Source of the DNA: Peromyscus leucopus | Lineage: Eukaryota > Chordata > Mammalia > Rodentia > Cricetidae | Reading direction: 5' to 3' | Length of the DNA: 64,000 nucleotides | Assembly: GCF_004664715.2 (NCBI RefSeq) | Contig: NC_051068.1 | Location: 53,392,953 to 53,456,952 of the forward strand | Part shown: piece by piece, positions 25,636-37,205 of the stretch | Layout: every line of letters begins with the position of its first letter | Position numbering within the stretch: the first letter of the stretch is position 1 | The notes under the pieces: generated by a model | Told to the model about the DNA's origin: nothing | Databases searched by the model: none | Seen by the model: the letters and a program-made list of their open reading frames with translations, nothing else | Program-made: the position numbers and the translations under genes

Positions 25636-25866
25636 TCTTCTTGGAAACCTGCTGGACACTCCAGCTAGGGAATCAGGTAGGTAATCTTTACTCTCCATTC
25701 CATCCTCCAATTCCAAATCATCACTCTCATCTACAGCCCTGTAGCAGATCATCTGCCTTTTCTTTCTTCACTCCCTGGAGGTTCCACAGATTCTCCTGGC
25801 ACACCCATTTGTCCTTCCTCCCATGGACCCTTTCAACCCTTCTGCCCTTCTAGCTTATCCCAAATC
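25636..25866 (+). mobile_element. L1 5' UTR monomer sequence, left part
   Basis: Similar to monomers at 46620-47515 (shared cagatcatctgcc-like, ccttctagc and aggtaggtaatc modules). It is interrupted by the solo LTR and continues at 26358. Confidence 0.65.
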
Positions 25867-26357
25867 TGTGGTGATATTTTATTTGTGCTCTAATAAATAA
25901 AGCTTGTTCGGAGATCAGAGGAAAAAGCCAGCCACTATATTAAACATAGAAGTCAGGCAATGGTAGCACATGACTTTAATCCTATCATTTGGGAGGCAGG
26001 GATCTGTCTGGATCTCTGTGAGTTCAAAGCCACACTGGGAATACAGCCAAGTGTGGTGACACATGCCTTTATTCCCAGCAGTAACCATAGAGGTCTGGAG
26101 GTCTGTACAAACAGACGGGAAGTGACAAAGCTGGGAAAGAAGAGGAAGTGATGTAGCTGGGCTGAGAGAGCAAATGAGTGAACAGAAGAGAAAGGCATAT
26201 AGGCATGGGTATACAGGATGTAGGCCTCTTTGGAGAATGAGGTATTGGTGAGGTGAGGTTAGCTGTGACTTTTCCTATTCCTCTGATCTCTCAGATTTTC
26301 ATCTCTATATCTGGCTCTGGGTTTTTATTTAATAAGACCTTTAGTAATTTGTCTACA
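25867..26357 (+). mobile_element. Solo LTR, B1-containing ERVK-like family
   Basis: 491 bp, from tgtggtgatatttta to aatttgtctaca, flanked by a 6-bp repeat with one mismatch (caaatc at 25861-25866, caattc at 26358-26363). B1-like modules lie at about 25950-26085. It splits an L1 5' UTR. The closest relative in the window is 13788-14290. Confidence 0.88.
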
Positions 26358-27215
26358 CAATTCCTTCATGTCAGCTCCTAATACCTAGAAACACAATCTA
26401 CCTGGGACTACCAGTGGCCATACCTGACAGGGACTCAGAAACACTCTCTATCATGCAACCCATAGCCACTATGCAGATCTAAGACCCAAAGAGGACAACA
26501 GAAATCAAGAAATAGAAAACTCACAGAAATCAAGAAACAGAAAACCCATCCAATGAAGACAAGACCAGATATCAACATCAAGGATTACACAGAGACTATG
26601 GCAGCATGTACAAGGCCTGCACAGGTCTGGGCCACATGCAGTCCTAGTGCTGGAGGGAAAGTGGATACAGGCCTCTATCCTTAACCTAGAAGTTGTCTTC
26701 AGTTGATATCTGCTTGCAAATAAAAAAATAGTTTTCTCCAACAAAATCTTATAAGGTATTCAAAGTCCTGCTTATGGGCAGGGCCTATGTGTAGAAATAG
26801 ATAGCTAACTGGAAATGAACTCAATAACATTTTAGGAGTTTCTTTGTCTCATGTTTAGTCAATTTTTGTTTGTTTGCTTTTTACCTTGGAAGTGCTATGT
26901 TTTCTTGTTCTGTTTTTATGGAGTTTCTGTGTGTGTGTGTGAATGTGTGTGTCTTCTTGTGTATGTGTGTTATTTGTACTTTTCTTTGGATATTTTTCTA
27001 CTGTTTGCTTTGTCCTGACATGTATTTTTTTTAATTTTAACTTATTATTATTAATTTTTTAGATGACTTTTTATTTTAATGAAAGTGTGAAAGAAATGGT
27101 ATGAATTTAGGTGGGTTGCAAAGTGGGGTGCATCTGGTAGGAGCTAGTGGGTAACTAGAGTGTATTGCATGAAAAAAATCAATTTTCAATAAAATTATAG
27201 AAAATAAGAAAATAC
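26358..27215 (+). mobile_element. L1 5' UTR joined directly to L1 3' UTR (no ORFs)
   Basis: 26358-26580 parallels the 5' UTR and its end before ORF1 in the L1 at 46620-50640 (both have agaaatcaagaaacagaa-like text and cagatatcaacat). After about 26584 the sequence is L1 3' UTR (ggcagcatgtacaaggcctg, agttttctccaa) and ends gtattgcatgaaaaaaatca with an A-rich tail. Both ORFs are absent. The cause could be internal deletion or a spliced transcript. Confidence 0.6.
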
Positions 27216-27965
27216 AAATTTCTAAAATGTACTAAAAATTAAAGCACAATATATCAAAATCTGTGGGATACAATGAAGGCAGTCCTTAAAGGAAAGTTCA
27301 TAGCTCTAGGAATGGTTGTTAATATGTATTAACACATATATATATCTCCTCCAATTAATTAACATCCAGTTCTGATTCAGAAGAATCAATGCAAATGCTC
27401 ATCAGACTGTATAACTAACTCTTATAATACCTTCTTATATATTATTACTTATTTACAACTAATACTATTATTTAATATATTATGTATATATTTCTTATTC
27501 AGCCATCATTACCCTCATAAAAAACATGAAGGCACAAAACGGAAAACTGTAGGTTAATCTCCTTGATGAACATAGATATAAACTGTTTTGGTAAATTTTT
27601 TGTAAACCACTATCAAGTACACATAAAAAATTAATTCATCATGATCAAGTAAGTTTTATTTCTGGTATTAAAGGGGTTCAACATAATAAGCCAAGAATTG
27701 CAATGTATCTCATAAATGGACTCAGTGGTAGAAATCATATGGTCATCTCAAGATATGCAATGAATTAAGACTCCCCCCTCATCAAATACAAAATCCATTC
27801 GTTATATAAGCCCTAAATAACTAGGAATTAAGGGAACACATAAAACACAATAAATGTTACACATGACAAATATGCTAAAAGTGGAACTATTCAAATGTTT
27901 TTACTAAAAAGTAAGACGACAAGATGCTTACTCTCCACACTTTTATTGAATAAAGTGCTTCTGTC
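27216..27965 (+). pseudogene. Old L1 ORF2 fragment resuming (RT region)
   Basis: Reads SVGYNEGS-type and GKFIAL-like remnants at 27255-27310, then an RT-like stretch near 27540-27760 (AATCTCCTTGATGAACATAG encodes an ISLMNI-like motif). It continues the ORF2 fragment that ends at 25635, so the 25636-27215 element is an insertion. Many stops are present. Confidence 0.65.
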
Positions 27966-28510
27966 CATGATCCCTTCATGCCTTTAAAACAAATACAATG
28001 TGGCAATCTCTTACACATTATGAAGTTTAGCTACCAGCTTGAGATGCAGCCTTGGTTCCCTATGGGCTCTAAAGAAATGCTTCCCATAAGATTTTGCCCA
28101 AGCAATGCCAGTCTTTTGTTAATCATGGCTGATTTTCCAGCCTTAGCTAGCCAGCATCAATTGCTTCAGTAGTTCTGGTCTCTTGGTGATCATGGCTGAA
28201 TCTTCAGATCTCGCTAACTAGAACCTACAGCTTCTTAATTCAGATATATGACATAAACAGTCCCTATAGAGTTTTTGAGTGGTTCTCAAACTTTCCTTTG
28301 AAATGTCACAAGCCAGGCTTCATTATCGAATTGTTCTCACCATTATCCTTAAATTCCCACAATAGCTTGTTAAGCTCTGAGTCATTCAGTGACTTTTCTA
28401 GCCTCAAATCTCCAGAATCCTTCCCTTTTCTCTTACAAAATATCCCAAGGTACAAAAGCCAGAAGGTATAAAAGCCCATCACAGCAATACTCCATGTTCC
28501 TGGTACCTAT
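27966..28510 (-). repeat. Probable rodent interspersed repeat, unclassified
   Basis: The end (agccagaaggtataaaagcc, atgttcctggtacc) resembles a recurring rodent repeat terminus. I cannot name the family. No coding potential was recognised. Confidence 0.35.
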
Positions 28511-28519
28511 TTCTGTCCT

Positions 28520-28898
28520 TTTTTTTTCTATTGATGTGATAAAGACCATGACCAAAACAACTTAGAAGGAAAAGATTTATTTAGATTACCACCCAAGTCA
28601 CAGATCATAGTCTATCATTAAGGAATACCAAGGTAGAAACTCAATCAGGCCAGGGACCTGGATATAAGAACTGAAGCAGAAAGATGCATTACTGGCTTTC
28701 TCCACATGATTTGCTCACCTTGCTTTCTTATACAGTTCATGACCAGAGGTGGTACCAACCACAGTGGGCTGGCTCCTTCCACATCAAAGATTAATCAAGA
28801 AAAATGAGCCACAGTCTGCCTACAGGTAATTTTCTCAGTTGAAGTTCCCTCTTCTAAGATGACCCTGGCTTGTGTCAATTTGACAAACAAACAAATAA
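28520..28898 (-). mobile_element. hAT-Charlie type relic, antisense
   Basis: Begins tattgatgtgataaagacca on the plus strand, includes gtgggctggctccttccaca and ends cttgtgtcaatttgacaa. This is the pattern of a common non-autonomous rodent DNA transposon. The name is tentative. Confidence 0.5.
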
Positions 28899-28969
28899 AC
28901 AACAATAACAACAACAAACTATCTAACTTGCACATTGATCTTAATGGAAAGATTCTATTTTGAATTTTT

Positions 28970-29135
28970 TTTTTTTTTTTTTTTTTTTGGTTTTTCGAGA
29001 CAGGGTTTCTCTGTGTAGCTTTGCGCCTTTCCTGGAGCTCACTTGGTAGCCCAGGCTGGCCTCGAACTCACAGAGATCCACCTGCCTCTGCCTCCCGAGT
29101 GCTGGGATTAAAGGCGTGCGCCACCAACGCCCGGC
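28970..29135 (-). mobile_element. Young B1 SINE, antisense
   Basis: Nearly consensus-like cricetid B1 with a long T run. Flanked by a perfect 16-bp duplication, tctattttgaattttt (28954-28969 and 29136-29151). Confidence 0.97.
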
Positions 29136-29151
29136 TCTATTTTGAATTTTT

Positions 29152-31389
29152 AAGTTTTAAAAATTTTGTGTATGTGTGTACTCATGCATGTGTATGTACA
29201 GGTAGCTATCTGTTCATTGAACGTAAATGATCCTACTGATTATATAAAATGGATAAAGAAGATTGAAATTTAGCAGCCAATGAGGTTATTTTTAAATTGT
29301 CTCTTAAGATATTTCCTTTTATGAGTATTTCATTGGATAGGTTAGCAACATATATATTACATTGTTTTCTGCTTTGCACTGAAGCAAAATCTCCATTCAA
29401 GTATTGAATAACCCATTAAAATATATTTAAAAGCTTAAATATCTATAAAACACTTTTAATTATAGGGATCAGAGTGATATACATATACATTTGTGCTATT
29501 GATTTTATTCCTTTACAAGCATTATATAAATGTTTGTGCTTTTATAATAATAGAATGACTTCATTTTTAATCCTTAATGCTAATGTGTGTTGAATAACAA
29601 TGTATACATAGAATTCACTAAAGAGCATAATTCATATTTTATCAGCCAAAGAACAAGGGAAAATAATAGATTCATAAAAGATGTCTTAGCTTCAAATTTG
29701 CATTACAGTACCACTCGGAACACAAGGAGCTGAAATAAGGTCTTTAACACATCACATAAAATCCCATCTCAGAAAGATCAATATGAACAAACCACTCATT
29801 AGCAGCAAGAAAGTCCTTGGGTAAACAGCTTTAAATAAAACTGTGAAGGGCCTCAAAGAGCAAAGCAAGGAAATCTCAGCCACTTCCTGAATAGGTCACC
29901 ATGATTCATATTTCCTACTGTTCAAAATGAGTAAATGAGTCTCAATTTTCCTTGTGCTAATATTTGAAAATTTTATTGATAATTAAAGCATCCTCCATTT
30001 TCCAAATCCACTTCATTTCCCAGAGTCAATAGATATTTGATTATATTTTCTTCTTTTTCTTAAGCACTCTTTAATATACAGTTTTAATGTGATGACCTAA
30101 CCTTTCTAAGTTCTTAATTGAGTGAATTTGAATGTGAATCCAGAGCTGTGGGGGTATTGTCCACTCCAGAAAATAAGTTCTGCATGTACAGCAGTTTGTT
30201 GGAGCATAAGGCTCTCAGATTGGTATTGACCTGGAAGCTTCATCCCTACTGGCAAGTGGTCATAGTTTTGGAAGATGCTATGCCTGCTACCTGAAGAAAA
30301 AAATCATCAGTCTTACCCAGATGTGAAATCGGTTAGCAACAATCATGTCTGGACTGGCAAAAGATGTCCACTTGTGGAATAGTAGCATAGATGTTCTGGG
30401 AAACACCCAATACTTTCTTATTGTATTTAAGGCTGCTTCACTAGATGAAACCTATACTGGGCAACATTGCCAGCCCAGGAACCTAAAGATAGGCAGGTCA
30501 TAGGCCTTAAGGGAGAACTTACTACTATTCTGGTAAATTAAAATAGCTTTAAATTGATGACATACCTTTATACCCATAGATTAATGCATCTCTCAGTCCT
30601 CATTTGAGAAGTTGCAGTAGATAGATGATGTTTAACACAGAGACCTACAATTAGTAAAGGAGCACAGAATAAGAGACTGCAGAATACTCAGTCCTACATA
30701 GGACATCTATATTACTTTCCTTTAACACAAGGCTAAAGGATCTTTCCCTAAGAGGGGTCAGAAAAACTGTAAGAGCTAGAGGCAGAGGGTGACCACAAGT
30801 GAACAACATCCTTCAGATACAACAGGGCAGCTGCACACACAAACTTAGAAATTGTGAAAGTGTGCATGACTCCATTCAAGCCCAAGCCAGACCAAATCTC
30901 ATCATGGGGATGGGTCATAGACAAAATCTCACTCCAGCCACGGAGCTATCAACATTGATAGCTTTTGACAAAGAAGAGTACGTTTTCTTTTAGAGTGTTG
31001 ACCTGGCAGGTTGACCATACTCCTTTGGAAAGCCACACATGCAAGAATATATGAGTGGTATAAACTGGACTTGAATGGTGATTCAAAAAACATATGCAAA
31101 AATTTCGATGGATAGAGGAAAGGGCAAATCTTGGAGGAGTTGAGGAAAAGGGCAAATATGATCAAAATATATTGGAAGAAACTCTCATAGAGTTAATTTT
31201 TAGAAAAGAGCTGTCTCTCACTGCTTTTCCTCTCTCAGCCATTAAACAACTACTAATATATTTTGTAACCATGTAGATTTGCATGATCTAGGGCTCATTC
31301 TCATGTAATTGCACACACTATGATAGTTTACCATTAGTTCTTTGATTTAGTCTAATTTTTTCAAAGTTTATCCTCAGAACTTGATATAA
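29152..31389. other. AT-rich region, no gene recognised
   Basis: No open frame above 80 codons, no recognised domain and no clear named repeat. It probably contains unique intergenic or intronic DNA. Confidence 0.5.
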
Positions 31390-31399
31390 GATTTTGATA

Positions 31400-31550
31400 C
31401 TTTTTTTTTTTGAGACAGAGTTTCTTTGTGTAGCTTTCCTTGCCTGTACTGGAACTAGCTTTGTAGACAGGCTGGCCTTGAACTCGCAGAGATCTGCCTG
31501 TCTTTGCCTCCCAAGTGCAGGTATCAAAGGCAGACACTACCACCCCCAGC
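31400..31550 (-). mobile_element. B1 SINE, antisense, older
   Basis: T run then a B1 body with many changes, ending acccccagc. A 9-bp direct repeat, gattttgat, flanks it (31390-31398 and 31552-31560). Confidence 0.93.
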
Positions 31551-31965
31551 TGATTTTGATGCATTTTATTGTCAAGTGATATTTTATCATATATATGTAC
31601 GTATATATGTATATCTATATCATATTTTATCAATTCATCAGCTATTAAATTTTGATATTACTTTTATGCCATTCTAAAAACTATTGATTTAAACATTTGT
31701 ATACATATGTTGGCCTGAGCATGTGTTCTTAATTCTCCTCTTTATATACTTAGGGGATATGAGTAGGACAGCGTTACTCATGAGTAACTGCCAATGTATT
31801 TCCAAAAGGTACTGGGGATTTTGCATTCCCATTGGAAATATATGAAAGTTCTGATTTGTCCATATCAACATAACATGAATCTAGCTTAAAAAGCTAATTC
31901 TAGTGAGTAGGGAGTATATTTCTGAGATTTTCGTGTTCACATTGCCAGTGACTATACCAAATGTG

Positions 31966-32002
31966 GTGTGTGTGTGTGTGTATGTGTGTGTGTGTGTGTG
32001 TA
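31966..32002. repeat. (TG)n microsatellite
   Basis: About 18 TG units with one TA interruption. Confidence 0.95.
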
Positions 32003-32114
32003 TTATTTGTTTATCTTTTCTTTTTTGTAGAAAGGTCTTTTTAAACCTCTTGCCCATTTTTTTGATTGGTTTGTCTACTAATTGAGTTATAGCTGTTAAA
32101 GATTCTCCTAAAAT

Positions 32115-32307
32115 GGGCTAGAGAGATTGTTCAGCAGTTAAGAACACTGGCTGTTCTTCCAGGGGATCTGGGTTCAATTCCCAGCACCCACATGGCTGCT
32201 CACAACTGTCTGCAACTCCAGTTCCAGAGGATCTGACACCCTCACACAGACATATATGTAAGTGAAGCACCAATGCACATAAACTAAAAATAAATGATTA
32301 AAAAAAG
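32115..32307 (+). mobile_element. B2 SINE
   Basis: Starts gggctagagagattgttcag (tRNA-derived head with A and B box positions) and reads cccagcacccacatggctgc, ending with an A-rich tail (aaataaatgattaaaaaaa). It is inserted in the ancient L1. A loose direct repeat (agattctcctaaaat / agaatctcataatat) may be its target duplication. Confidence 0.93.
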
Positions 32308-33349
32308 AATCTCATAATATTTCTGATTTTTTTTTTGCAGTTTCACTTGTTATAATTGTAACTTCTCTTACCCTCTGAAGAAGACAAATTGTTTTGTACC
32401 TCAATTTAATGGAATTTGGTTGGCTTCCGAGCTTGTCATTTGTGCTTTCTGTGGTATGTCTGAGACACCCAAAACAAGTGGGCCCCCAGCCCAAGCCATG
32501 AATATTTGTTTCTATTTCCTTCAAAAAATAATAGTTTTAACTTCTACATTTCAGTGAGTTATGTGTTTTGAGTTCACTTATTCATATTTTAGAAAAATTT
32601 GAATCTAGCTTTATTTGTTGACTGATGGATCTATAGTTGTCTAGCACTATTTATTAAATAGCCTTTCCACACTGAACTGCCTTGCTACCTAGTTAAAAAT
32701 CAATTGACATTAATTGTAGGAGTTTAGTCCTTGACTCTCAGCACTGTTCTATTGATTTGTATTCTAATTTCTATTCAGAATCCAACTGTCTGATTTCAGC
32801 TTTATAGTAACTTTTCATATCAGGATCCCCAAATTCACTCATTTTGTTGAAATTTATTTACATTCTAGCTCACCTGGATTTTCATATGCACATTGAGCCT
32901 AGGTGGTTTTGTTTTACAGTTGATGTCTACGATGGTTATCTACATGGATTTAGAAAATACAGTAATTTAAGCAGTATTATGCTCTTATCTGTGAAAAATG
33001 AATGCCATTTCATCTATCTATGGTCATCATTGACAAATGTCTATTATTCTTTTGTAGTCAGTAGAATACAATTGTTTGAATGATTAAATGCAAAACTGTT
33101 TTGAGCTATTTCAATACATTATCATGTTATTGCCACGTGTCCACGGAGGAAGGTTCACTTTTTCATTTTTAATTTAGAAGCTCTTTCCTGTTTTTATTCT
33201 TTCCTTTTTATTTTGGCCTAGGTGCCCTTCTTTATAGTTCCAGATTTCATGGTGTTGGCCTTCCAATACAATATTACATTGAAGTGATAGAAACAGGCAT
33301 TTAAACAATTTCTCCTGTCTTATGTTAGCAGAAAGATGCTTGATCTTTC

Positions 33350-33570
33350 ATGTTAAGCATGGCTATTTTTGTGCTGCTACGTACACCCAGTAGCTGGCTT
33401 TGGTGTCAGCTTCCAGGATTTTCCTGTCTCTGCCTCTCATCCTGCCATATAACACTGGAATTACAGATGCACACCAGCACAGCTGGCTTCATGTGTGCTC
33501 TATTGGATTCTAACTCAGGTCATCAGACTCGAATGGCAAGCACCATACACAGTGAGCCATATCTTCAGCC
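33350..33570 (-). mobile_element. B4 SINE, antisense, old
   Basis: Inverted B1-like part (ctgtctctgcctctcatcct) next to an inverted ID-like head (ggcaagcaccatacacagtg, agccatatcttcagcc). This is the composite layout of B4. Confidence 0.7.
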
Positions 33571-33599
33571 TGTCCTTTTTAAATCTTTATGTTTTTGAC

Positions 33600-33815
33600 A
33601 TTTAAGTGTATACTTTTATGTGCATGAATATTTTGCTTGCATCTGTAAATGTGTAGTAGCAACAGAAGTCAGAATAAGACAACAGATCATATGGAACTGG
33701 AGTTCCATATGGAGTTACAGATGTTTGTTAGCTGCTATGTGGGTGCTGGAATAAAACCAGGGTCCTCTAGAAGAGCAGTCAGGGCTCTTAAACACTGAGC
33801 ATCTCTGTCTCTCTC
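33600..33815 (-). mobile_element. B3-type SINE, antisense, old
   Basis: The inverted tRNA-like head (ctagaagagcagtcagggct) and the middle (gagttacagatgtttgttag) are typical of B3/B2 SINEs. Divergence is substantial. Confidence 0.7.
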
Positions 33816-34029
33816 TTTATTTTTTTAATAGAACTCTTTTATAAGTTTTTGGAAGATCTTTTAAATTCCTACTTTATTTATTGCTTTTACCATGAAGGCA
33901 TGCAATATTTTGTCAAGTGATTTTTTTAAGCTGGGAAAGTTCTTTAGTTCATTGTATTTTTCTTTACATAATTGAAAAATGTAAATCCAATATTTTTTAC
34001 CTTTTAAAACAGTTAAAAATAAAATTTCA

Positions 34030-34915
34030 CCATGCATAAAATGTTAATTCTTGCGATGCAGAGATACGGAGAAAGAGGGGAGACATCTCTCCCCTGTGCA
34101 TGCTTCCATATGGTCAATGAGGGGCAGGGCCAGCTCTTCCGTGATCATGTTCTCAGCTCACTCATACCCCTGTCCGGTCAGCTCCACTGTGCTACCCAGA
34201 CGGAGTGCAGGGTCTGCTTCCCCGAGTGCTGCCACTGTGTAAGGGGAGGATTAGCTCCCCCGCCAGCTGCAGATGGTAGGGGCATCTTTCCTTTACTCTC
34301 ACAGCCACACCACAGGCGAAGGGAGTGGTACCAGCTATCCCACTCTCACGCCCTCAGGGCCAGCTCACCAGCACCCCTGTCTACAGGATCCGCTCTACTG
34401 TGCTGCCCAGATGAGATCTAGGATCTGTTCTCCTGAGGGCTTTAGCCGGTGAAGGGCAGGACAAGCTGTTCCTAGTGTTGTAGCCAGTGAGCTGTGGGTC
34501 CAACTCTGTACAGCCCTATCATCTCCCCTTTTGTGGTATCAGGAGCCAAGGACATCAACACAGACCATAGCTGCTATGTTGCCAGGGCCCAGACATCAGC
34601 ATTGCCCTGGATGATAATCAAACCATCCACTCCAGCCCACTCCTCTCCACTTTCACCTCTTCAGATATGCCTCTGTTCACCAGGCATGAACCACCCTGCC
34701 TCTCTCGCATACCACACCATAAATTTCTCAGCATAATAGTGCCTGACTGACTGCCTGGCTCCAAGAGGGTGGACCTGTGTTTTCTCCTCAGGGCCTGGAG
34801 TGGACTGCCCCAGGCATTTGTGGGGGTCTCCTTGTCCCACTCAGTCCATGATGGTGCTGGGCAGACCCGTGCTTTGTCCTCCAAGTGATGTTTTTTAGTC
34901 AATTAAAATAATCAG
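34030..34915. repeat. GC-rich dispersed repeat copy
   Basis: Two of the unit landmarks (ctccactgtgctacccagac near 34181, ctctactgtgctgcccagat near 34391) are followed by the 'acatcaacacagaccat' module and a right end, ttaaaataatcagaatgtga. Same family and orientation as 42670-46090. The open frame at 34032-34421 is a composition artefact. Confidence 0.75.
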
Positions 34916-35872
34916 AATGTGATTTTCTTTTTTTTTTTTCTGTCATTGTGGTATATTTTATTGATTTTTAAGAAAAATCTATGTTAAAATCTCATTGCAT
35001 CAATAGGATATTTGGCCATGCTATATGATAATTATTATTAATGATAATAATAATAATAAAATAATTACATAATTCAAACCAACAATTTTTGGTTGTGTAT
35101 GTCCATGTTTCTATCCATAATTTTTTAATATATTATTGTTGTTTTTTATTTATTTCCAATGTCTTTGCACAGTGTAGATAGATAGTCAGGTAATATTGGC
35201 TCTATAAAATGTTTTTGGAAATATTCCCAACTCTTAATTTTTCTTTCTTTCTTTTGAAAATTTGTTTGAAATTTATGTTACTTCTCATGTATATGATGGA
35301 AATTACCAGTGTAATTTGTACCTGGAGTTTTACTTGAATGAATAAAGTCACTTATTCTTTCTATTAATGAATGAATTAACTGACTATTAATTCAACTTGT
35401 TTATTTGCTATAGTTGTATTCAAGTGTTTCATATTTTCTTGAGTCAGTTTTGGTAATTTTTTTATTTCTAAGAATCTGTTCACATCACCTGAGACTTGGT
35501 AAAGAATATGGCTGCTTTTTGCCTTTGTCTAAAAGAATCTGCCTGAGACTAAATTCAAGAGTTTGGGGTTAATTACATTAGTAGAGGATATCTTAAAACA
35601 GCCTAGTATTGACACTGTTGTCTAGTTATTAGTGTTCACTATTATAAAGATCTATAATGAAAAGCTGAAACCTGAGCAAGGAAAAATACAAAATGTACAA
35701 TATAAGGAGTAAAGGGCACCAGGAATTGGAATGGAGCTAAATCCTGTGTTCGAGGAGATAAACACATTAAAGAAAAACACAGTGTTAAATAGAATAAAGG
35801 AAGTGGTGACCTCAGGGCAAGATCCCACCCAGCTAAGCTTCCAACTTGTGAAAAAGAATTAAAGAAAAGCTT

Positions 35873-36020
35873 AGTCTGGTGTGGTGGTGTATACCTTTAA
35901 TCCCATAACCTTTAATCAGAAGGCAGAGGCTGGTAGATCTCTGAGTTCAAGTCCAGCCTGGTCTGTAGAATGAATTCTGGGACAGCCAAGCTTAGGCAGT
36001 GAAGGAAATCATCAAAAACA
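35873..36020 (+). mobile_element. B1 SINE, sense, old
   Basis: Reads tctggtgtggtggtgtatac then cctttaatccca, tctctgagttcaagtccagc and an A-rich end near 36010. A short internal duplication (acctttaatc) is present. Confidence 0.85.
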
Positions 36021-36614
36021 GAAAGCTAATAAAGATGTTATTGAACAAGCAGGTCATGTTCCAGCCCCAGTAAGCAGCAGAACTTGGCAGCTTTGGCCAC
36101 AAGGTTCTAGCTTTAGAGTCAAGGACAGAAGAAAGGTGTTATGGAATCTCCTTCCAAAACTAAGGAAAGCTGATGAGGCAAGGCATATGTCAGGGTGCTA
36201 CTGCATGGAGGCCTAGAGAGATCATTGCTTGAAGATGTAAAGGAGAAGCCTAGCTTGCCTTAGAGACCCTAAGATGTTAGAGATGCCAGAACCATAGGAT
36301 ACCTTCCTAGGAGAGCTGCTAACAGGGAGTAGAACCAATCAGAGAGAAAGAAGTATGTTGTAGCTAACAAAGCTGAAAGAAGTTGTTTGTGATCTGAGGA
36401 GTGTTTTGACATCAGACACGGAGATGCAGAGTTTGAAGTTTGCCCAGCTGGTTTTCGGTCCTGTATTTTCTCACTATGCTCCCTTTTTGAAGGGAATATA
36501 TACCCTGCACCATTGTATGTTGGAAGTACGTGATCTACCTTTTTCATTTTGATTTTACAGGGGATTACAGTTAAGAGACTGAATGAGTCTCAGAAGAGAC
36601 TTTGAACTTTGGAC

Positions 36615-36773
36615 TTTTTTTTTTTTGGTTTTTCAAGACAGGGTTTCTCTGTGTAGCTTTGCACCTTTCCTGGAACTTGCTTTGGAGACCAGGCTGGCCT
36701 CGAACTCACAGAGATCCGCCTGCCTCTGCCTCCCGAGTGCTGGGATTAAAGGCGTGCGCCACCATCGCCAGGC
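36615..36773 (-). mobile_element. Young B1 SINE, antisense
   Basis: Close to the cricetid B1 consensus, with a perfect 16-bp target duplication tgaactttggactttt (36603-36618 and 36774-36789). Confidence 0.97.
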
Positions 36774-36892
36774 TGAACTTTGGACTTTTAAACAGTGCTC
36801 ACACTGTGATAGACTAAGGGGAATTTTGAAGGACTAAATGAAATTTGCCTTACGATATGGCTACAAGTCTACAGGGGACAAGGAGTGGAATA

Positions 36893-37205
36893 TGGTGGTT
36901 TGAATAAAAATGCCTCCATAAGCCCATAGAGAGTGGCAGTATTAGGAGGTATGGCCTTGTTGGAGTAGGTGTGGCTTTGTTAGAGGAAGTTCATCACTAG
37001 GGGGTATTCTCAGAAGCTTAAACCAGGACCAGTGGCTCAAATTTCACAGTTCCCTATCTGTCTCCATGCTGCCATGCTTCCTGCCATGAAAATAATGGAC
37101 TAAACCCCAGAACTGGAAGCCAGTCCCCAGTTGAATGATATCCTTGATAAGAGTTGCCATTGTCATGGTGTCTCTTCATAGCAACAAGACCCCTAACGAA
37201 GACAA
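36893..37205 (+). mobile_element. hAT-Charlie type relic
   Basis: Starts tggtggtttgaataaaaatg, includes ggccttgttggagtaggtgt and ends gttgccattgtcatggtgtc followed by tcttcatagcaaca. This is the pattern of a widespread rodent non-autonomous hAT element. Confidence 0.65.

Larger units (their letters stand above)
31561..35515 (-). mobile_element. Ancient L1 (L1M-like), antisense, with insertions
   Basis: Blocks of the antisense 3' UTR/ORF2 of an old mammalian L1 are recognisable. Examples are the mid-region near 31740-31830 (tacttaggggatatgagtag), ttgcccatttttttgattgg near 32051, and ttcttgagtcagttttggta near 35437. The segment between carries later insertions: B2 (32115), B4 (33350), B3 (33600) and a GC-rich repeat (34030). 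No frame is left. Confidence 0.7.
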
